Shown here: piece after piece, positions 25,651-36,893 of the stretch
Numbering within the stretch: position 1 is the first letter of the stretch
Layout of the letters: every line of letters starts with the position of its first letter
Notes under the pieces: generated by a model
Told to the model about the DNA's origin: nothing
Databases searched by the model: none
What the model saw: only the letters and a program-made list of their open reading frames with translations
Origin: Vespa crabro
Taxonomy: Eukaryota; Arthropoda; Insecta; Hymenoptera; Vespidae
Length of the DNA stretch: 64,000 nt
Direction of reading: 5' to 3'
Assembly: GCF_910589235.1 (NCBI RefSeq)
Contig: NC_060970.1
Span: 1,701,001 to 1,765,000 of the forward strand
Made by a program: the position numbers and the translations under genes

Positions 25651-26772
25651 ACGTAGGTTTATATACAACTACTCCAGCTAACGAATGCACGCATGTTCAT
25701 CAATGTCATGTGGAACTGGACTGCACGTTATAATGTTTCAGAATGGCATCACACGTGTCCGCGTCCACAACGGGAAAAGAGCATATATGTTGGACACGTC
25801 CTGGGAAATGTGTAAAGCCGCGATTAACACAGCAATTTTAGGCATAGCTTCCAAACTTCAAATATCGGGGTTAAATGTTGTACACTACAGAACATCGAAG
25901 TGTTACGTTGGCCGGATCTATATTCACGGTTGGCCGGATTTATTTGTACTGGAACGCAATACGCCGTCCCATATGGCACTTTGGACGACATAGTAATGCA
26001 AGAATCTTTGATGATCAACCTAGAAGAATACTTTGCACGGTAAAAATCAATGATAATGACGTAATTCTCCGACAAGGAACTAAATGCGCCTTCATGGAAG
26101 GTACTTGTATCACAGATGAGAAGGGTAATGCATTCTGGACAACTGATTAAGCCTGCAACTTCGAGCATTACAATGTGCTATATGAGGGCTTAGCGACAAA
26201 ATTGACAGTTTTAAGAAAGGCAGAAGCATTCTATATGTTGACTACGCAGGACGTCAAGCTCGCGCTAGAAATTATTTATGCGGTTACACATTATTAAAAA
26301 GTGAACATCCAAAATTGTTTATATTGGAAGCACGTAAAGGCCGAACATTTGCTTCAAAAATAAAACTTTTAGTTGAGGAACTTGATGTTTTGCTTACGTG
26401 AACTTAAAATTTGTTTTCTTAGAAAAGACAATGAAAAACCAGATGACCGTATTATAAAATGATATCATAAAACAAAAGTGCGAATTGGAATAACAAGTGT
26501 TAAAAAAAAACGCTTTGGCCCTGGCAACATTGCGCCCGGATAAGTTCGCGTACGTGATGAAATGATCCGGTTACATGGCCGTGACAACGGGAAAAGTGAT
26601 TTACATCGTCAGGTGCACTCCGGTACCAGTAAAAGAGTACCAGTAAAAGACCATCAAAAGAGTGCTATAACGAACTCCCAGTCTATCAGCAGAACGCCAA
26701 TCTATTTTTAACACCAGAATCGAGCATATTAATTAAGTCAGGAACTATCAGGGTTGCATGATGGTTGCGTTA
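25651..26772 (+). pseudogene. Post-integrase third-ORF remnant, possibly env-like (SD2 copy 1)
   Basis: A run of overlapping broken frames (25685-25993, 25875-26150 and on to about 26750) follows integrase in the same orientation. The position, and the cysteine- and tryptophan-containing composition, suit an envelope-like third ORF as in errantivirus-type gypsy elements. I recognise no fusion peptide, furin site or clear membrane anchor, so the identity is positional inference. Copy 2 carries the same remnant with a few substitutions: one stop here (after FWTTD at 26148-26150) is a serine codon there. Confidence 0.4.
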
Positions 26773-27013
26773 GAATTGCGTCAAGGTTTCCCCTGTGGGT
26801 AGGGGGAACCTCCCCCTGCAAGTAGGCGGCAGTAGAATACTCCCAGAGGCGACTAAAAGGGATGGTATGAATGGTGTGTGAATGTTCTTGTATGGTTATT
26901 CCTCCCTTTTTGCTGTTCTATCATATCTTTTCTACTCTTTCTCTCTCTCTCTCTAGCATTCTTCCTTTCCTTTCCTTTCCAATGGGGAGCCTGGCTCCCA
27001 ACCAAAAATACTA

Positions 27014-29136
27014 ATGATGAATCGTTTAGGTAATGTAATCAGCGGGCGTGGGAGGGATACCCACGCCACGGCGGTGTCAGGTGGTGATAGGTCAGGCCAC
27101 CCTCCATCGTCAACCAACGACTGCCAGGAGCTCGGGGTAGGCAACCTGGCCCCAGCTCTGGTCTCTGCGTCAGGAAGGGCACCACAGGTAGGCGACCTGG
27201 CCTGCGGTGTATCTAACATGCCAGAAAGCACAAGACCGGAAGAGGAACATCTGGAAGAATGGCAAAAAGCTGCCAGGGCCGTACATAGGGTGCGGCTTTC
27301 CGGACTGAGGTCTCCTATCAGCTTTAGGAGGAGTAAACGGGCGAAGCCTATGATCTACTCCTCTGAAGAAGAGGAGACAGGAGTTGACGTGGCCGGGTGG
27401 AACATGGAAGTCCCGGCAGTGGCCCAGCTGCCTCAAGTGGAGACCTGCAGGCTATTGGAGATTGCCACGAGACAGAATGACGACGAGAGGAGGAAGTGCG
27501 GACATCAAGGGATCTGTCTCTGGGAAGATGAAGAGTTCCAATAGCTACGTAGTGAAAATACATAAGACACTACTGGACAGGTTCCAAACAGGAGATGGGG
27601 ACCCTCAGTCTACACAAGATGCAATTGTGCAGCTGAAGGCGGAACTGAGGGCCTTGGAACTGCGCAACAAAGAGATGGCGGATGAACTTGCTCGCCTTAA
27701 AAAGGAAAGGGCGAAGGAATCAAGACCAGTTGCTGCGAGGAGCGAATCAACGACTCCGGAGATTCAGCAGCTGATTGAATCGATCAAGCTGATGACGGAG
27801 GCATTCCGTTATAGCCAGCTACATTCGCAGCAGCCGCAACAACACCAGCAACAGCTGCGACAGCAGCCGCAACAACAACAGCAGCAGCAGCGAGAGCAGC
27901 AGCTGCGACAACAGCAGCAGCAGCAGCAGCAACGGCAGCAGACAGCGAGTGGAGCAGCCAATGGAGCGGGCGGGACACATAAAGGCCCTACAGTCCGTGC
28001 TGTATCCACGCGTCCTCCTGCGAATCAGGTAAGTGTAGCTAGGACACTAACCCCGCAGGGCGACTTTGTGCAGGTACTTGGCCGAAAGGAGAGACGGGCC
28101 CAGAGGAGGGAGGCGAACCCACCTCCCCGAGCTGCACTAAGAAAGGAAGGCAATGACCCTCAACCCTTGCGGGGACAGGTGGCCCCCAAGAAGGGAAAGA
28201 AAAAGAGGAGTGGCGCGCAGCGTAGAAAAAGGGACAGGCAGAGAGAAAGAGAAGTTGCGTCTCTCTCCCTGTCCTGTGCCGAGGAGATGACCTATAAGGA
28301 CGCACTTGGCCGGGCGGCAAACGCGGTCAACCTGAAGGACCTGTGGATCACCAATATGCCCTGTAAGAGAGGCCTCACAGGTGCCTTTATTTGGCAGATA
28401 CGAGGCAAAGGTGCGAACGAGAAGGTTGACCGGATGGCGGAGGCCTTCAGGAATGCCGTCCCAGGAGCGAAAATTACTCGCCCCCTGCGCATGAGCACCA
28501 TAAGACTGGTGGGCCTGGATGCGCACGCTAACTGGACCATTAATAGGAACCCGCTTCTGGAATTAAAATCTGAAACAGACCCCAGCCTTATTAAGATAGG
28601 AGAGATAAGGATCGGTAGGGGTAAACTAGGCGAGGCCACTGTCTCGGCGCCTGTGCAAGAGGGGCAAACTACAAGTGGGGCTTACGACAGTGAGGGTGCA
28701 CGAACTTAGACAGCGCCCCCTCAGATGTCATCGATCCCTTGCGCGAGAACATATATCGGCAAAGTGCCCGGCTGCGAAGCATAGGACAGACCTGTGTTAC
28801 GTCTGTGGCAAACCAGGCCACTTGGCCAAAACATGTACGGGCAAGACAGCTTATTCGGTTTGTACAGATGCTGGCCGGAAGCCAACTAGCCACCGTACCG
28901 GTTCTTGGGAGTGCCCGGTAGTGCTCCCCAGGAAATGGGTGCACAAGGTGTTCGTAAGGGCACCAAATGTCTGCCCGGAAAAAACAATAATCAGAGAAGA
29001 ATCGAATAAGACCGCCGATAAAAATGGAAAGAATAATGTAAAAGCGACCCAGAAGAGAAAGGTGCACGAAGATTTGGACGTGGAACAAAGTGTACAGGGC
29101 TCCTCAATAAGGGTAGATGCAGCGGAGGATCAATAG
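27014..29136 (+). pseudogene. R1 ORF1 (Gag-like, polyglutamine, zinc knuckles), two frameshifts
   Basis: The reading passes through three frames: 27014-27544, then 27384-28709, then 28675-29136. The order is a Ser/Glu-rich N-terminus, an IKGSVSGKMKSS segment, a coiled-coil-like QLKAELRALELRNKE stretch, a CAG/CAA-encoded polyglutamine tract (about 27825-27945), a basic KKGKKKRSGAQRRKR patch, and the ORF1 core domain (LKDLWI...FIWQIRGKG). The C-terminus has zinc knuckles. The first (CHRS...HISAKC) has lost its second Cys. The second, CYVCGKPGHLAKTC, is intact as C-x2-C-x4-H-x4-C. The third has lost one Cys compared with copy 2. ORF1 proteins of R1-clade elements bind the RNA and direct it to the nucleus. 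This copy is non-functional. Confidence 0.87.
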
Positions 29137-29139
29137 ACA

Positions 29140-29800
29140 ATGTCCTCTGCTGTTCTACAAACAAATATAAACCATGCGCGCCGTGCACAGGACTTGCTGG
29201 CACAGCGCATGCGCGAGGATAGACTGGAGCTCGCGGTCATTGCGGAACCATGGTGGATTCCTCCGGGGGATGAGAGGTGGTTCTCATCCCTAGGAGAGAC
29301 TTCACTCTCCGTGGTGCTCGTGGGCGAGAGTAGAAGACCCTGTAGCCTAGTGCGTCGGTATTTTTTTTACGTAGCCATTAAATAGGGGGACTCGCTGGCA
29401 GTTTCAGTTTACTTTCCTCCCAGCGAGAATATTATGACGTTCAGTAGACTGCTTGATGAGCTCGAAGAGCTCTCAGGAACATTCCCCGCTCTCCTAGAGG
29501 TGGTGGCTGGCGGTTTTAATGCCCGGTTCAGCAGATGGGACCCAGAATGCAGGAGTAACCGTAGGGGTGAGATGCTTTGCATCTGAGCCAACAGAATGAA
29601 CCTGGATCTACTGAGCCGGGTTGCTGTCTCACGTGCGTTCGACCACAAGGGTTGAGCGTTATAGACCTAACGTAGGGCACGCCGGCGTCCGGCATCCGCC
29701 TCTCGGAATGGAGGGTGGATGAGGCTCAGTCCCTGTCAGACCTCCTATATGTTAGATATAACTATAGGCACGAGGCTGCAGGGGTCCGAAATTCTCGCTC
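29140..29800 (+). pseudogene. R1 ORF2 N-terminus, endonuclease fragment
   Basis: It begins MSSAVLQTNINHARRAQDLL and continues with ELAVIAEPWW, the start of an APE-type endonuclease in which the Glu of AEPW is catalytic. An AGGFNARF-like segment occurs near 29510. An in-frame stop at 29383-29385 (after FYVAIK) and another after MLCI (about 29584) break it. The fragment ends near 29800. Confidence 0.85.
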
Positions 29801-29814
29801 ACGAGATACATACA

Positions 29815-31064
29815 TTTTCCACGAGAAATTCAGGAATAAAGAAGAAATTTCCCAGATTGTCATCTATTTCAGACTATTTTGAATTAATTTTTTCTGAATA
29901 GCTCGTTCAATATATTGCTGATGAAACTAACGACTATCGGGCTCAGAAGTCTAATAACAATTTGGACACCCCGACGACAGTAGACGAACTCTACTGTTTT
30001 TTTTGCGTTATCTTTATTGATGACACGCAACAAAAAGCTAACAATACAAGAGTATTGGTTGAAGGATAAATATTTACGATCCAGCATTTTTGCTGAAATT
30101 ATGACGAGAGATCGGTAACTCTCATTACTAAGCAGAATCTACTTTACGCACGATTCTGGACACACTGACGATCGTTTAGATCGTAAATTAGAGATGTAGT
30201 CAATATGTTTCGAAAATCCTTCAATGATACATTCCATCCGTTTCAAAATCTTTGTATTGATGAAAGCCTTATGTTGTACAAAGGCCGCTTGTCATCCAGG
30301 CAGTATATTCCTACGAAAAGGAATAGATTTGGTATCAAATCTTTTATGCTATGCGATTGCAAAACGGATTATGTACAAGATGTTATAGTTTATTGCCGAC
30401 GGTCAACAACTGTTGAAAGTGTAACCAGGTGATCGGTAAGTCGGGTACGATAGTTTTGTCGCTTTTGCGACCGTTCTTAGGAAACGGTCACACAATCTAT
30501 CTTGATAATTTTTACTCAGGTCCAGAATTATTTAATTTTTTGCATAATAATAGTACAAATGCGTGCGGGACTGTTAGTAAAAGACGGCAAGGAATGCCGA
30601 AGTTTGAAAAACATCTGAAAAAAGTAGAGGCATGCTTTCGTTCATCAAACAGTTTGTTAGCGATGAAATAGTTAGGAAAAAAAGAAGTATATATCATTAC
30701 AAAGACAGCAGATTTTGCAGCCGTGTCACACGTGGAAGACTAGAGAATGTTGCTAAGCCCGTATGTGTTACTGATTACAATAAATCAATGAGCATAATAG
30801 ACAAAGTCGATAGGGTTATAAGTACTGAAAATACAACGTGAAAATCGTTGAAGTGGTACCGCAAATTTTTTTCCTGTTGTACATTTACACATGCTAGACA
30901 TCCTAGACATTTGTGAGTAGAATTCATATTGTCTTTATAAGTACAACCGAAGAGAAGTTATTTCTATTGCAAAATTTCACTTGCAGTTGATAAAACAAAT
31001 AGTAGCAAAGTATCGGCATAATGTAGTTCGGCATCAAAGCAGACCGGTTGACAACCCCATTTGA
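29815..31064 (+). pseudogene. piggyBac transposase fragment, type 1 (SD2 copy 1)
   Basis: The DDE_Tnp_1_7 (piggyBac) domain is recognisable in pieces. An N-terminal part (ISDYFELIFSE) is followed by IDESLMLYKGRLSSRQYIPT, with the first catalytic Asp at 30259-30261. Next come FGIKSFMLCDCKTDYVQD, then, after a frameshift near 30430, YLDNFYSGPELFNFL with Asp at 30504-30506, and a YNKSMSIIDKVDRV segment near 30775 in another frame. A C-terminal part (NRREVISIAK) reads up to the TTAA at 31065. No TIR of its own is visible. The left end abuts the truncated R1. Confidence 0.85.
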
Positions 31065-31137
31065 TTAAAACTTGGCATACGGGCAATGTATTTTTACGTT
31101 TTTTGCAGCCTGTCACTGGAGCACGGGTCACGTAAAA

Positions 31138-31200
31138 ATACGTATTTAGTAGATTTGTGGTGGATACCCACTAACCATCACAAATCTACTAAATACGTAT
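31138..31200. repeat. Long hairpin in the piggyBac type 2 left subterminal region
   Basis: The arms 31138-31163 and 31175-31200 are 26-bp inverted repeats (one mismatch) around an 11-nt loop. An additional short inverted pair, GTATTTTTACGT / ACGTAAAAATAC, lies just outside. The arms are identical in copy 2 at 61814-61876. The hairpin could be a transposase-binding palindrome or a structured 5' leader. Confidence 0.85.
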
Positions 31201-31374
31201 AATTATAGGTATGTGTGACATTATATGCGTGTTGTTTGCGTCGTTAGGCAACTCTTTGCATTTTTTATTCCCACATGTTATGATTGTCGAGTTACTCGGT
31301 CTTTTGTTTGAGTTATTTCGTCTTCAATCGAATTCCTAGCTTGGTTTTTTATTATTAATCACAAAATTGATAAA

Positions 31375-32928
31375 ATGAGCTGTTGTGACAAAGATAGTGA
31401 TGAAGAAATATGCGCTAACAGATTATCGAAATTTTCGTATGATAGTGATTCTGAAAGTCAAGATATCGAAGAAAATGTCGATGAAGACATTATTCCACGT
31501 TCTCAAGTGTACATTCGAAGAAGAATTTCTAATAGTTCTGAAAGAACTTCTGATGAATAAGCAGATGAATGGTCATCGATTGATAATCCTCCAGACCTTG
31601 AAGAGTTTTTGGGTCAACCTGGGATAACTAACATGGCTAATATTCCTGAATCCATATCTGATGCAGTGAAGTTATTTATAGGCGACGACTTTTTTGCATA
31701 TTTAGTTGAGGAATCAAACAGATATTATTTCCAAAATATGAATCAGTTCAAAATATCTTCCTAAAGCATGAAATGGAGAGATATTGTGATTCCGTAGATG
31801 AAGACATTTTTTGGGCTTATTATTTTCATGGGACAAGTTCGTAAAGACGCCCGAGACGATTATTGGTCAACTGATATCTGCACGAGTACACTGTTTTTTT
31901 TTAAAACTATGTCAAAGGATAAATTTCGCCAAATATGGAAGGCTTGGCATTTTAATAACAATGAAGACATCACAGACGATTCTGATCGATTATTCAAAGT
32001 CAGGCCTATACTAAATTATTTTGTTGAAAAATTCAATAACATTTACAAACCGAAACAACAAATATCGTTAGATGAGGGCATAATACCTTGGAGAGTACGA
32101 TTGTCTTCTAGAGTTTACAATGCTGGAAAAATTATAAAGTACGGCATACTCATACGAATATTGTCTGAAAGTGACACAGGTTATATTTACAATTTTAAAG
32201 TTTATGCAGCTCAAGGATTACGGTTGATCGAGTAGTTTCGCCATATAATGATGTCTGGCACCATTTGTATATGGATAATTATTACAACAGCGTCGATAAC
32301 ACGGAAGCTCTTTTACAAAAAAAAAATACGAATTTGCGGAACAATTAGGAAGAATAGAGGTCTACCAGAATGCCTGAAAAAAACTAATTTGAAAAAAAGA
32401 GAAACAATCTCTAAGAAAAAATGATATATTTGTAAAAGTTTGGCAACCCAAGAAAGAAATCAGAAATACATGAAAGGAGTAGATCGGGCCAATCAGTATT
32501 TTTCCTACTATAGTATTTTGCGTAAAACAGTAATATGGACAAAGCGCTTAGCTATGTACATGATGAATTGTGCATTTTTCAATGCATATGTAGTATACAA
32601 TTCGACAAAGACGCAAAAAATAAGATACAAGAAATTTTTGCATGACATCGCACGACATTAGGTTACTGATGAACTACCTGAAATCAGCACTGAAGAACCA
32701 GAGCAAATATCAAAATGTGACCCTCCTGGAAAATTATCCATGGATATGCGCAAACACGTATTGGAGAAAATTGTTGGTAACGGGAAGTAGAAAAATCCAC
32801 AAAGACAATGTCGCGTGTGCACAGCCAAAAAAGTGCGAAGTGAAACGTGTTTCATATGTAGCTTCTGCCGTGTTCCTCTTCACAGAGGAAAATGCTTTGA
32901 ACGGTACTATACTGTAAAGAACTCTTAA
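31375..32928 (+). pseudogene. piggyBac type 2 transposase (broken)
   Basis: The protein starts MSCCDKDSDEE with an acidic N-terminus. The DDE_Tnp_1_7 domain follows with all three catalytic aspartates visible: SLDEGIIPW (32071-32073), YMDNYYNS (32274-32276) and KGVDRANQ (32482-32484). The C-terminus reads CRVCTAKK, then ETCFICSFCRVPLHRGKC, a cysteine/histidine-rich zinc-binding tail typical of piggyBac transposases, and ends at a TAA at 32926-32928. Lesions include a TAA after ERTSDE (31558-31560), further stops near 31763 and 31796, and frameshifts near 32235 and 32660. Piggybac enzymes cut and paste DNA at TTAA; this copy cannot. Confidence 0.9.
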
Positions 32929-33215
32929 CGTGTTATCAGTTTTATTTGTACTTGTCATGAAAAAATATTTTTGAATACATTGTAAAATTTTAAAAATCAT
33001 TTATTTTTGTGATTTCGTAAAAATATCGTTTATTTTTTGTTAAATAATCATATAGTATATATTTAAGTGTAAAATAAAAAAAAGTTTCGTTCATAAAAAC
33101 GAAGTAGTTTTCGATTTACTGCGGTATTTCTGAATAAACAAACTTCCGCGCGATTCACGAAAAAACGCCCGCTGCCTAAGTTGGCGGCGAAGTATACCCG
33201 CATGCCAAGTGTTAA

Positions 33216-33627
33216 TTGTTGTGTTATCCGGTAAGATCTCAAAAAAAAAACGATTCCTGTAAAATCCTACTAAACAAACAACATCACCTTTTTTGATGGA
33301 TATTGGCTTTGGAAATGCTTTGAGCCAGTTCATCTATTTTGCTCCATGATCTCTTGCATTTGACATTGTTATATACAACCCATTTTTTGTCCCCAGTAAT
33401 GATGCGCTTCAAAAATGGATCCTTTTCGTGACGTTTGAGAAACGAATCACAGACATCAACGCAACGACACAAATTTCTTTTCGTGAAAACATTGGGAATC
33501 CATATATAGAGCTTCGAGAATAAAACCAGGTCTTTCAAGTGGTCATAAACAATTGATATTGATAAATTTAACCTCTCACCGATCTCACGTATTGTTATTC
33601 GCTGGTTTGCATCAACTAATATGACCG
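33216..33627 (-). pseudogene. mariner transposase N-terminal fragment (SD2 copy 1)
   Basis: Minus-strand frames (33284-33538 and the start of 33091-33333) read as a mariner-family Tc1/mariner transposase. Features are a helix-turn-helix remainder ending in HLKDLVLFSKL, a WIPN...FTKRNLCRCVDVCDS segment with an LKRHEKDPFLKR stretch, ITGDKKWVVYNN containing the first catalytic Asp of DD34D, and KRSWSK. The right-hand limit is a breakpoint near 33627. The left-hand limit is the TTAA edge of the piggyBac element, and the rest of the mariner is not found on the other side. Confidence 0.88.
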
Positions 33628-33655
33628 CAAAGAGTTAATGATCTAATTTAGACGA

Positions 33656-33743
33656 CTAAATAATATATAATATATAATATATAATATATAATATATAATA
33701 TATAATATATAATATATAATATATAATATATAATATATAATAG
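33656..33743. repeat. 7-bp TAATATA tandem repeat
   Basis: About eleven perfect heptamer units lie just beyond the SD2 copy 1 right breakpoint. Confidence 0.95.
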
Positions 33744-33849
33744 CATAAAGCGTCAATAACAGCACAATTCTTGGTAATAACGCAGTCAGTAACTATGATA
33801 TGAAAACGAAAATAAAACTATAAGAATAAGTAGCATTTCCAGTAGCTAT

Positions 33850-34506
33850 ATCTATATGAAAGGTTCGCTCAATATAAATTTTTTTGGGAAACTAGTCCAC
33901 TTTCATTTAGTTGAATCGATTTTTCTCATAGAGCAGGACGGAATTCTGAAGTGAATTCCTAAAAAAAGTCGGTGCAAATGTGAATTAAGCCAAAGGACGA
34001 ATTCTCGAGTCAGGAAATATTGTTCATTGATAGGAAACTAATTCATATAGCTGCTAGGAACAGTATTTTATTTCGGTGCCTCGTAGAGAATAAAGATGTT
34101 AGGAAAGAATATATTCCCAGATTAGAATCATTGCCAGAAATATATACTAGAGTCTCAATAATTAAAAATGAGCAGAGACGAGCTTATTTTACGACTACCT
34201 ACGAGGATCATGAGATTGTCATGCCAATGCTGATATTACTAGAATATACAATGTATAAAAACCGATTACTAATTACAGTGTATCAAAATTCGGATGCCAA
34301 AATATTGCAGCTAGCTTCAAGATCATTTCGATAATAATCAATGGAATAATCAATGTAAGCCTCAGCAGAATGGAATTAATAAAAGTGATAGGGCAGGTTA
34401 GATAAAATTATTACTGTGTTTGGAACATTTAAACGCGGAGGAAAGGAAAAAATGTGTTGATGCTTTTGACAGCCAGCTCAGACTGCTTTATCTACCAGGA
34501 GAATGT
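33850..34506 (+). pseudogene. Gypsy fragment: protease end and pre-RT linker
   Basis: Broken plus-strand frames (including 34020-34334) lie before RT of the same element at 36894. A segment near 33935-33950 reads IEQDGIL, and the end of this piece reads LNAEERKK...YLPGE just before the piggyBac insertion. This matches the region between protease and RT in 17.6/297-like gypsy elements. It is degenerate and interrupted by the piggyBac element at 34511. Confidence 0.65.
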
Positions 34507-34510
34507 TTAA

Positions 34511-36889
34511 CACTAGATTTACGGGACCCGTCAATTTGACGGATTTCAAACTTTGAAATGAAATAGCCAAAAAACCATAGCATTAATTTTAACCATTTTG
34601 CATCATAAATTACTCATTTCATCCAAAGAATTTATACACAAAATTATTTTTTTCCTTAATCTTCTAAATTTTGAAATTTGTAGTATACCTATCTCTATGA
34701 AACCCCTCAAATTAACGGGCTAGCTGATAAAAGAGAAAAGCCGATTGTATGGCCTGAGTTTTCGTCTTTGTCTTCATCTTTGTCTTTTTGTCTGAAATCG
34801 CTTATTTTATCGCCGCAGAAACCTTTAAAACAAGAAGAGTAAGGATGTTTTTCAAAGACAGTGTGTACAATTTTCATTTATTGTAGACAGTCTTCATTTA
34901 TTGTATTTACAATAGGGTAATTGAATTTGGGCACAGTATTTTTTTATTTTGACCAATCCCCCTTTTTCTATCATGAGTAAAATCAGGAAATATAATAAAA
35001 TATTAAACAGAATTGTTAATATCAACGAAGATAATTCTGAGGATACTTCCGAAGAAGATCAGTATGAATTAGACTAAAGCGAAGATGAGAGTGAAAGTTT
35101 TAAATATATTGAAAGTGGAGAGATAGTAGGATCTTCGGATAGTGAAGAGGAAAACTTCTTGAAAGTGTGTCGTAACAAGAAGAGGATGCGTATTCTTTCT
35201 AGTTTTAACTCCGAGGATGAGAGAATGAGCATTCCAAGCACATCCCAAAATGTAATGAGTGAAATTGAAATTGTAGTTGACGAAACACAATGGATAAAAC
35301 TGAAAGCAGACGGATCTGAGAGTAGAACGCCCGTTCGTATGATATTCAAGGATATCGTAGGGCCTATTGGCTACGCCAAGAAAAATATTATGTTGGGTTG
35401 TGTAACTAGTGCTTTCGAATTAATAATTGACAGACACATAATGGAACACATAAAAGATTGCACTGAAACAGAGGAACATCGAGTTTTGAAAAAAGACTGG
35501 ACAATCACAGTTGCTCAGTTACGTAGTTTTTTAGAAATTCTATATGCCCGGGGCGCATATGAAGCGAGATCGTTGAAAGCCGTTTATTTATGGTCGAAAA
35601 TATAGGGACCAGCTTTCTTTGCAAACACAATAAGAAGAGATAAATTTACAGAAATTCTGAGATTCATACGCTTTGACAAAAAGAAAAACCAACATTCCGA
35701 AAGATTACAAATAGATAAATTTGCGCTGATATCCGAAATATGGAACAGATATATAAGTAATAGCCAGGCTTGTTGTAAGCCATATGAAAACATATCGATA
35801 GATGAACAATTATTTCCAACAAAAGTCCGATGCAAAATTACTCAATGTATGTCAAAAAACCTCATAAATTTGGCATTACATTTTGGTTAGCAGTTGACGT
35901 CCAAACAAAATATATATTGAATGGTTTCCCTTACATGGGGAAAGATAACACTCGATGTTCAAAATCGTCGGGCGAGTTTGTAACATTAAAATTAGCCGAA
36001 CCATATCTAAAACAAGGTAGAAATATAACAACTGACAATTTCTTTACAAGCATCATGCTAGCTAAAAAATTGTAAAAAAACAACTTTGGTTGGGACCATT
36101 TGGTCTAATAAAAAAGAACTGGCAAAACCAGCGAAGAAAAAAAAGGACAAGATGACTTTGTTTTCCTCATATTTATATAAGTCAGAAAACTGCACGCTTA
36201 CCGTATATAGAAGTAAACCTAAGGTAAAAGTCCTTCTTCTAAGCACCAAATATACAAATGTACAAATAGAAAATAATTATAAACGTGTTCCAGAAAACAT
36301 TACTTTTTATAATAAAACAAAGTTTGGTGTGGACGTCGTTGACCAGATGGCATACAAATATAATGTGAAAGCAGAGAGTTTCCGATGGCCCCTTCAAGTT
36401 TTTCAATATTTCAGATTTGGTAGCGATAAATGCATGGATATTATATAAAGTGTTCATCGGATCGAAAATATACAGAAAAGAATTCATATTTTATTTAGCC
36501 GAGGAATTACATGAAAAAGACAAGGGAACATTTGTCAAAGAGCAGACGCTTCATTTCTATCACCTTCAACGTTAGAAGTGTGAAAAAGTAGCCAAGTGGT
36601 CTACTGTAAAAAAAATAGAAGCAATAATTGTTGTGTATATTCCAAAAAGATCTATTTGTAAAAAATATGCTTCATAAATATGATTACTCTATACCGTTAA
36701 TATTATTGTTATCATTTCCGTGATAATTAAAAAAAGGCTTATTAATAATTTATTTAAACGTAAAGCCTAATATTGTTCAATTCAGACTTAAATTGAATAC
36801 ATCAATTTTTTTAAAGAAAATGAGTATTTTCGTTTACCTGTCAAATTGACGGGTGCTCGTAGAGGTAGATACATAAGAAACGCCTAGTA
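34511..36889 (+). mobile_element. Full-length piggyBac element, type 3, inserted in gypsy pol
   Basis: The 2379-bp element is flanked by TTAA at 34507-34510 and 36890-36893. The left end reads CACTAGATTTACGGG. The right end in reverse complement reads TACTAGGCGTTTC. Near both ends is the motif CCCGTCAATTTGAC (left CCGTCAATTTGACGG, a 15-bp perfect palindrome about a single T; right in reverse complement CCCGTCAATTTGACAG). Gypsy coding sequence resumes immediately to the right, so the insertion site is clear. Confidence 0.9.
34974..36580 (+). pseudogene. piggyBac type 3 transposase (broken)
   Basis: The protein starts MSKIRKYNK with a long acidic N-terminus (NEDNSEDTSEEDQ). The main frame at 35159-35605 is followed by 35830-36075 and 36086-36448. 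Catalytic aspartates are seen in SIDEQLFP (35801-35803), TTDNFFTS (36034-36036) and DVVDQM (36341-36343). A TAA at about 35077 and a TAG at 35603-35605 (after LWSKI) interrupt it, as do frameshifts near 35840 and 36430. The catalytic residues are intact despite the breaks. Confidence 0.9.
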
Positions 36890-36893
36890 TTAA

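Larger units (their letters stand above)
26773..29800 (+). mobile_element. R1-clade non-LTR retrotransposon, 3'-truncated (SD2 copy 1)
   Basis: GC-rich sequence stands out sharply from the AT-rich surroundings. A 5' leader (from about 26773, GCGTCAAGG...GTGGGTAGGGG) leads to ORF1 with CCHC knuckles, then the start of ORF2 with an apurinic-type endonuclease. The sequence stops inside the endonuclease at about 29800, where a piggyBac fragment begins. RT and the 3' end are missing. Confidence 0.88.
31069..33211 (+). mobile_element. Full-length piggyBac element, type 2, with TTAA ends (SD2 copy 1)
   Basis: The element is 2143 bp and is bounded by TTAA at 31065-31068 and 33212-33215, the piggyBac target duplication. 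Terminal inverted repeats match: the left end reads AACTTGGCATACGGGC, and the right end in reverse complement reads CACTTGGCATGCGGGT. A 26-bp hairpin lies 70 bp inside the left end. The two flanks differ in origin: a piggyBac type 1 fragment on the left, a mariner fragment on the right. Confidence 0.9.
20922..33627. repeat. Segmental duplication SD2, copy 1
   Basis: This is the same order of elements and direct orientation as 50677-64000. The shared sequence starts at CTGTTCATCATTTTT and ends inside a mariner relic near 33627, where copy 2 continues to the window edge. Identity is uneven. The leftmost 1.1 kb (BEL/Pao part) differs by roughly 7-11% in stretches I compared. The gypsy block differs by well under 1%. 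The R1 5' halves differ strongly, and the piggyBac part by about 1-2%. Copy 2 has two large deletions in the left half (equivalent to about 22090-23285 and 23458-24002) and an extra R1 element. Confidence 0.9.

Noticed and set aside
27784..28009. Antisense polyalanine/polycysteine frames
   Set aside because: They are the reverse strand of the R1 ORF1 polyglutamine tract. The same applies to 58409-58819.
29409..29648. Minus-strand frames inside R1 (serine-rich, also at 60103-60327)
   Set aside because: They are shadows of the plus-strand endonuclease fragment.
33091..33333. 80-aa minus-strand frame continuing from mariner into INTWHAGILRRQ
   Set aside because: The second half is read-through across the TTAA into the piggyBac end, not mariner protein.
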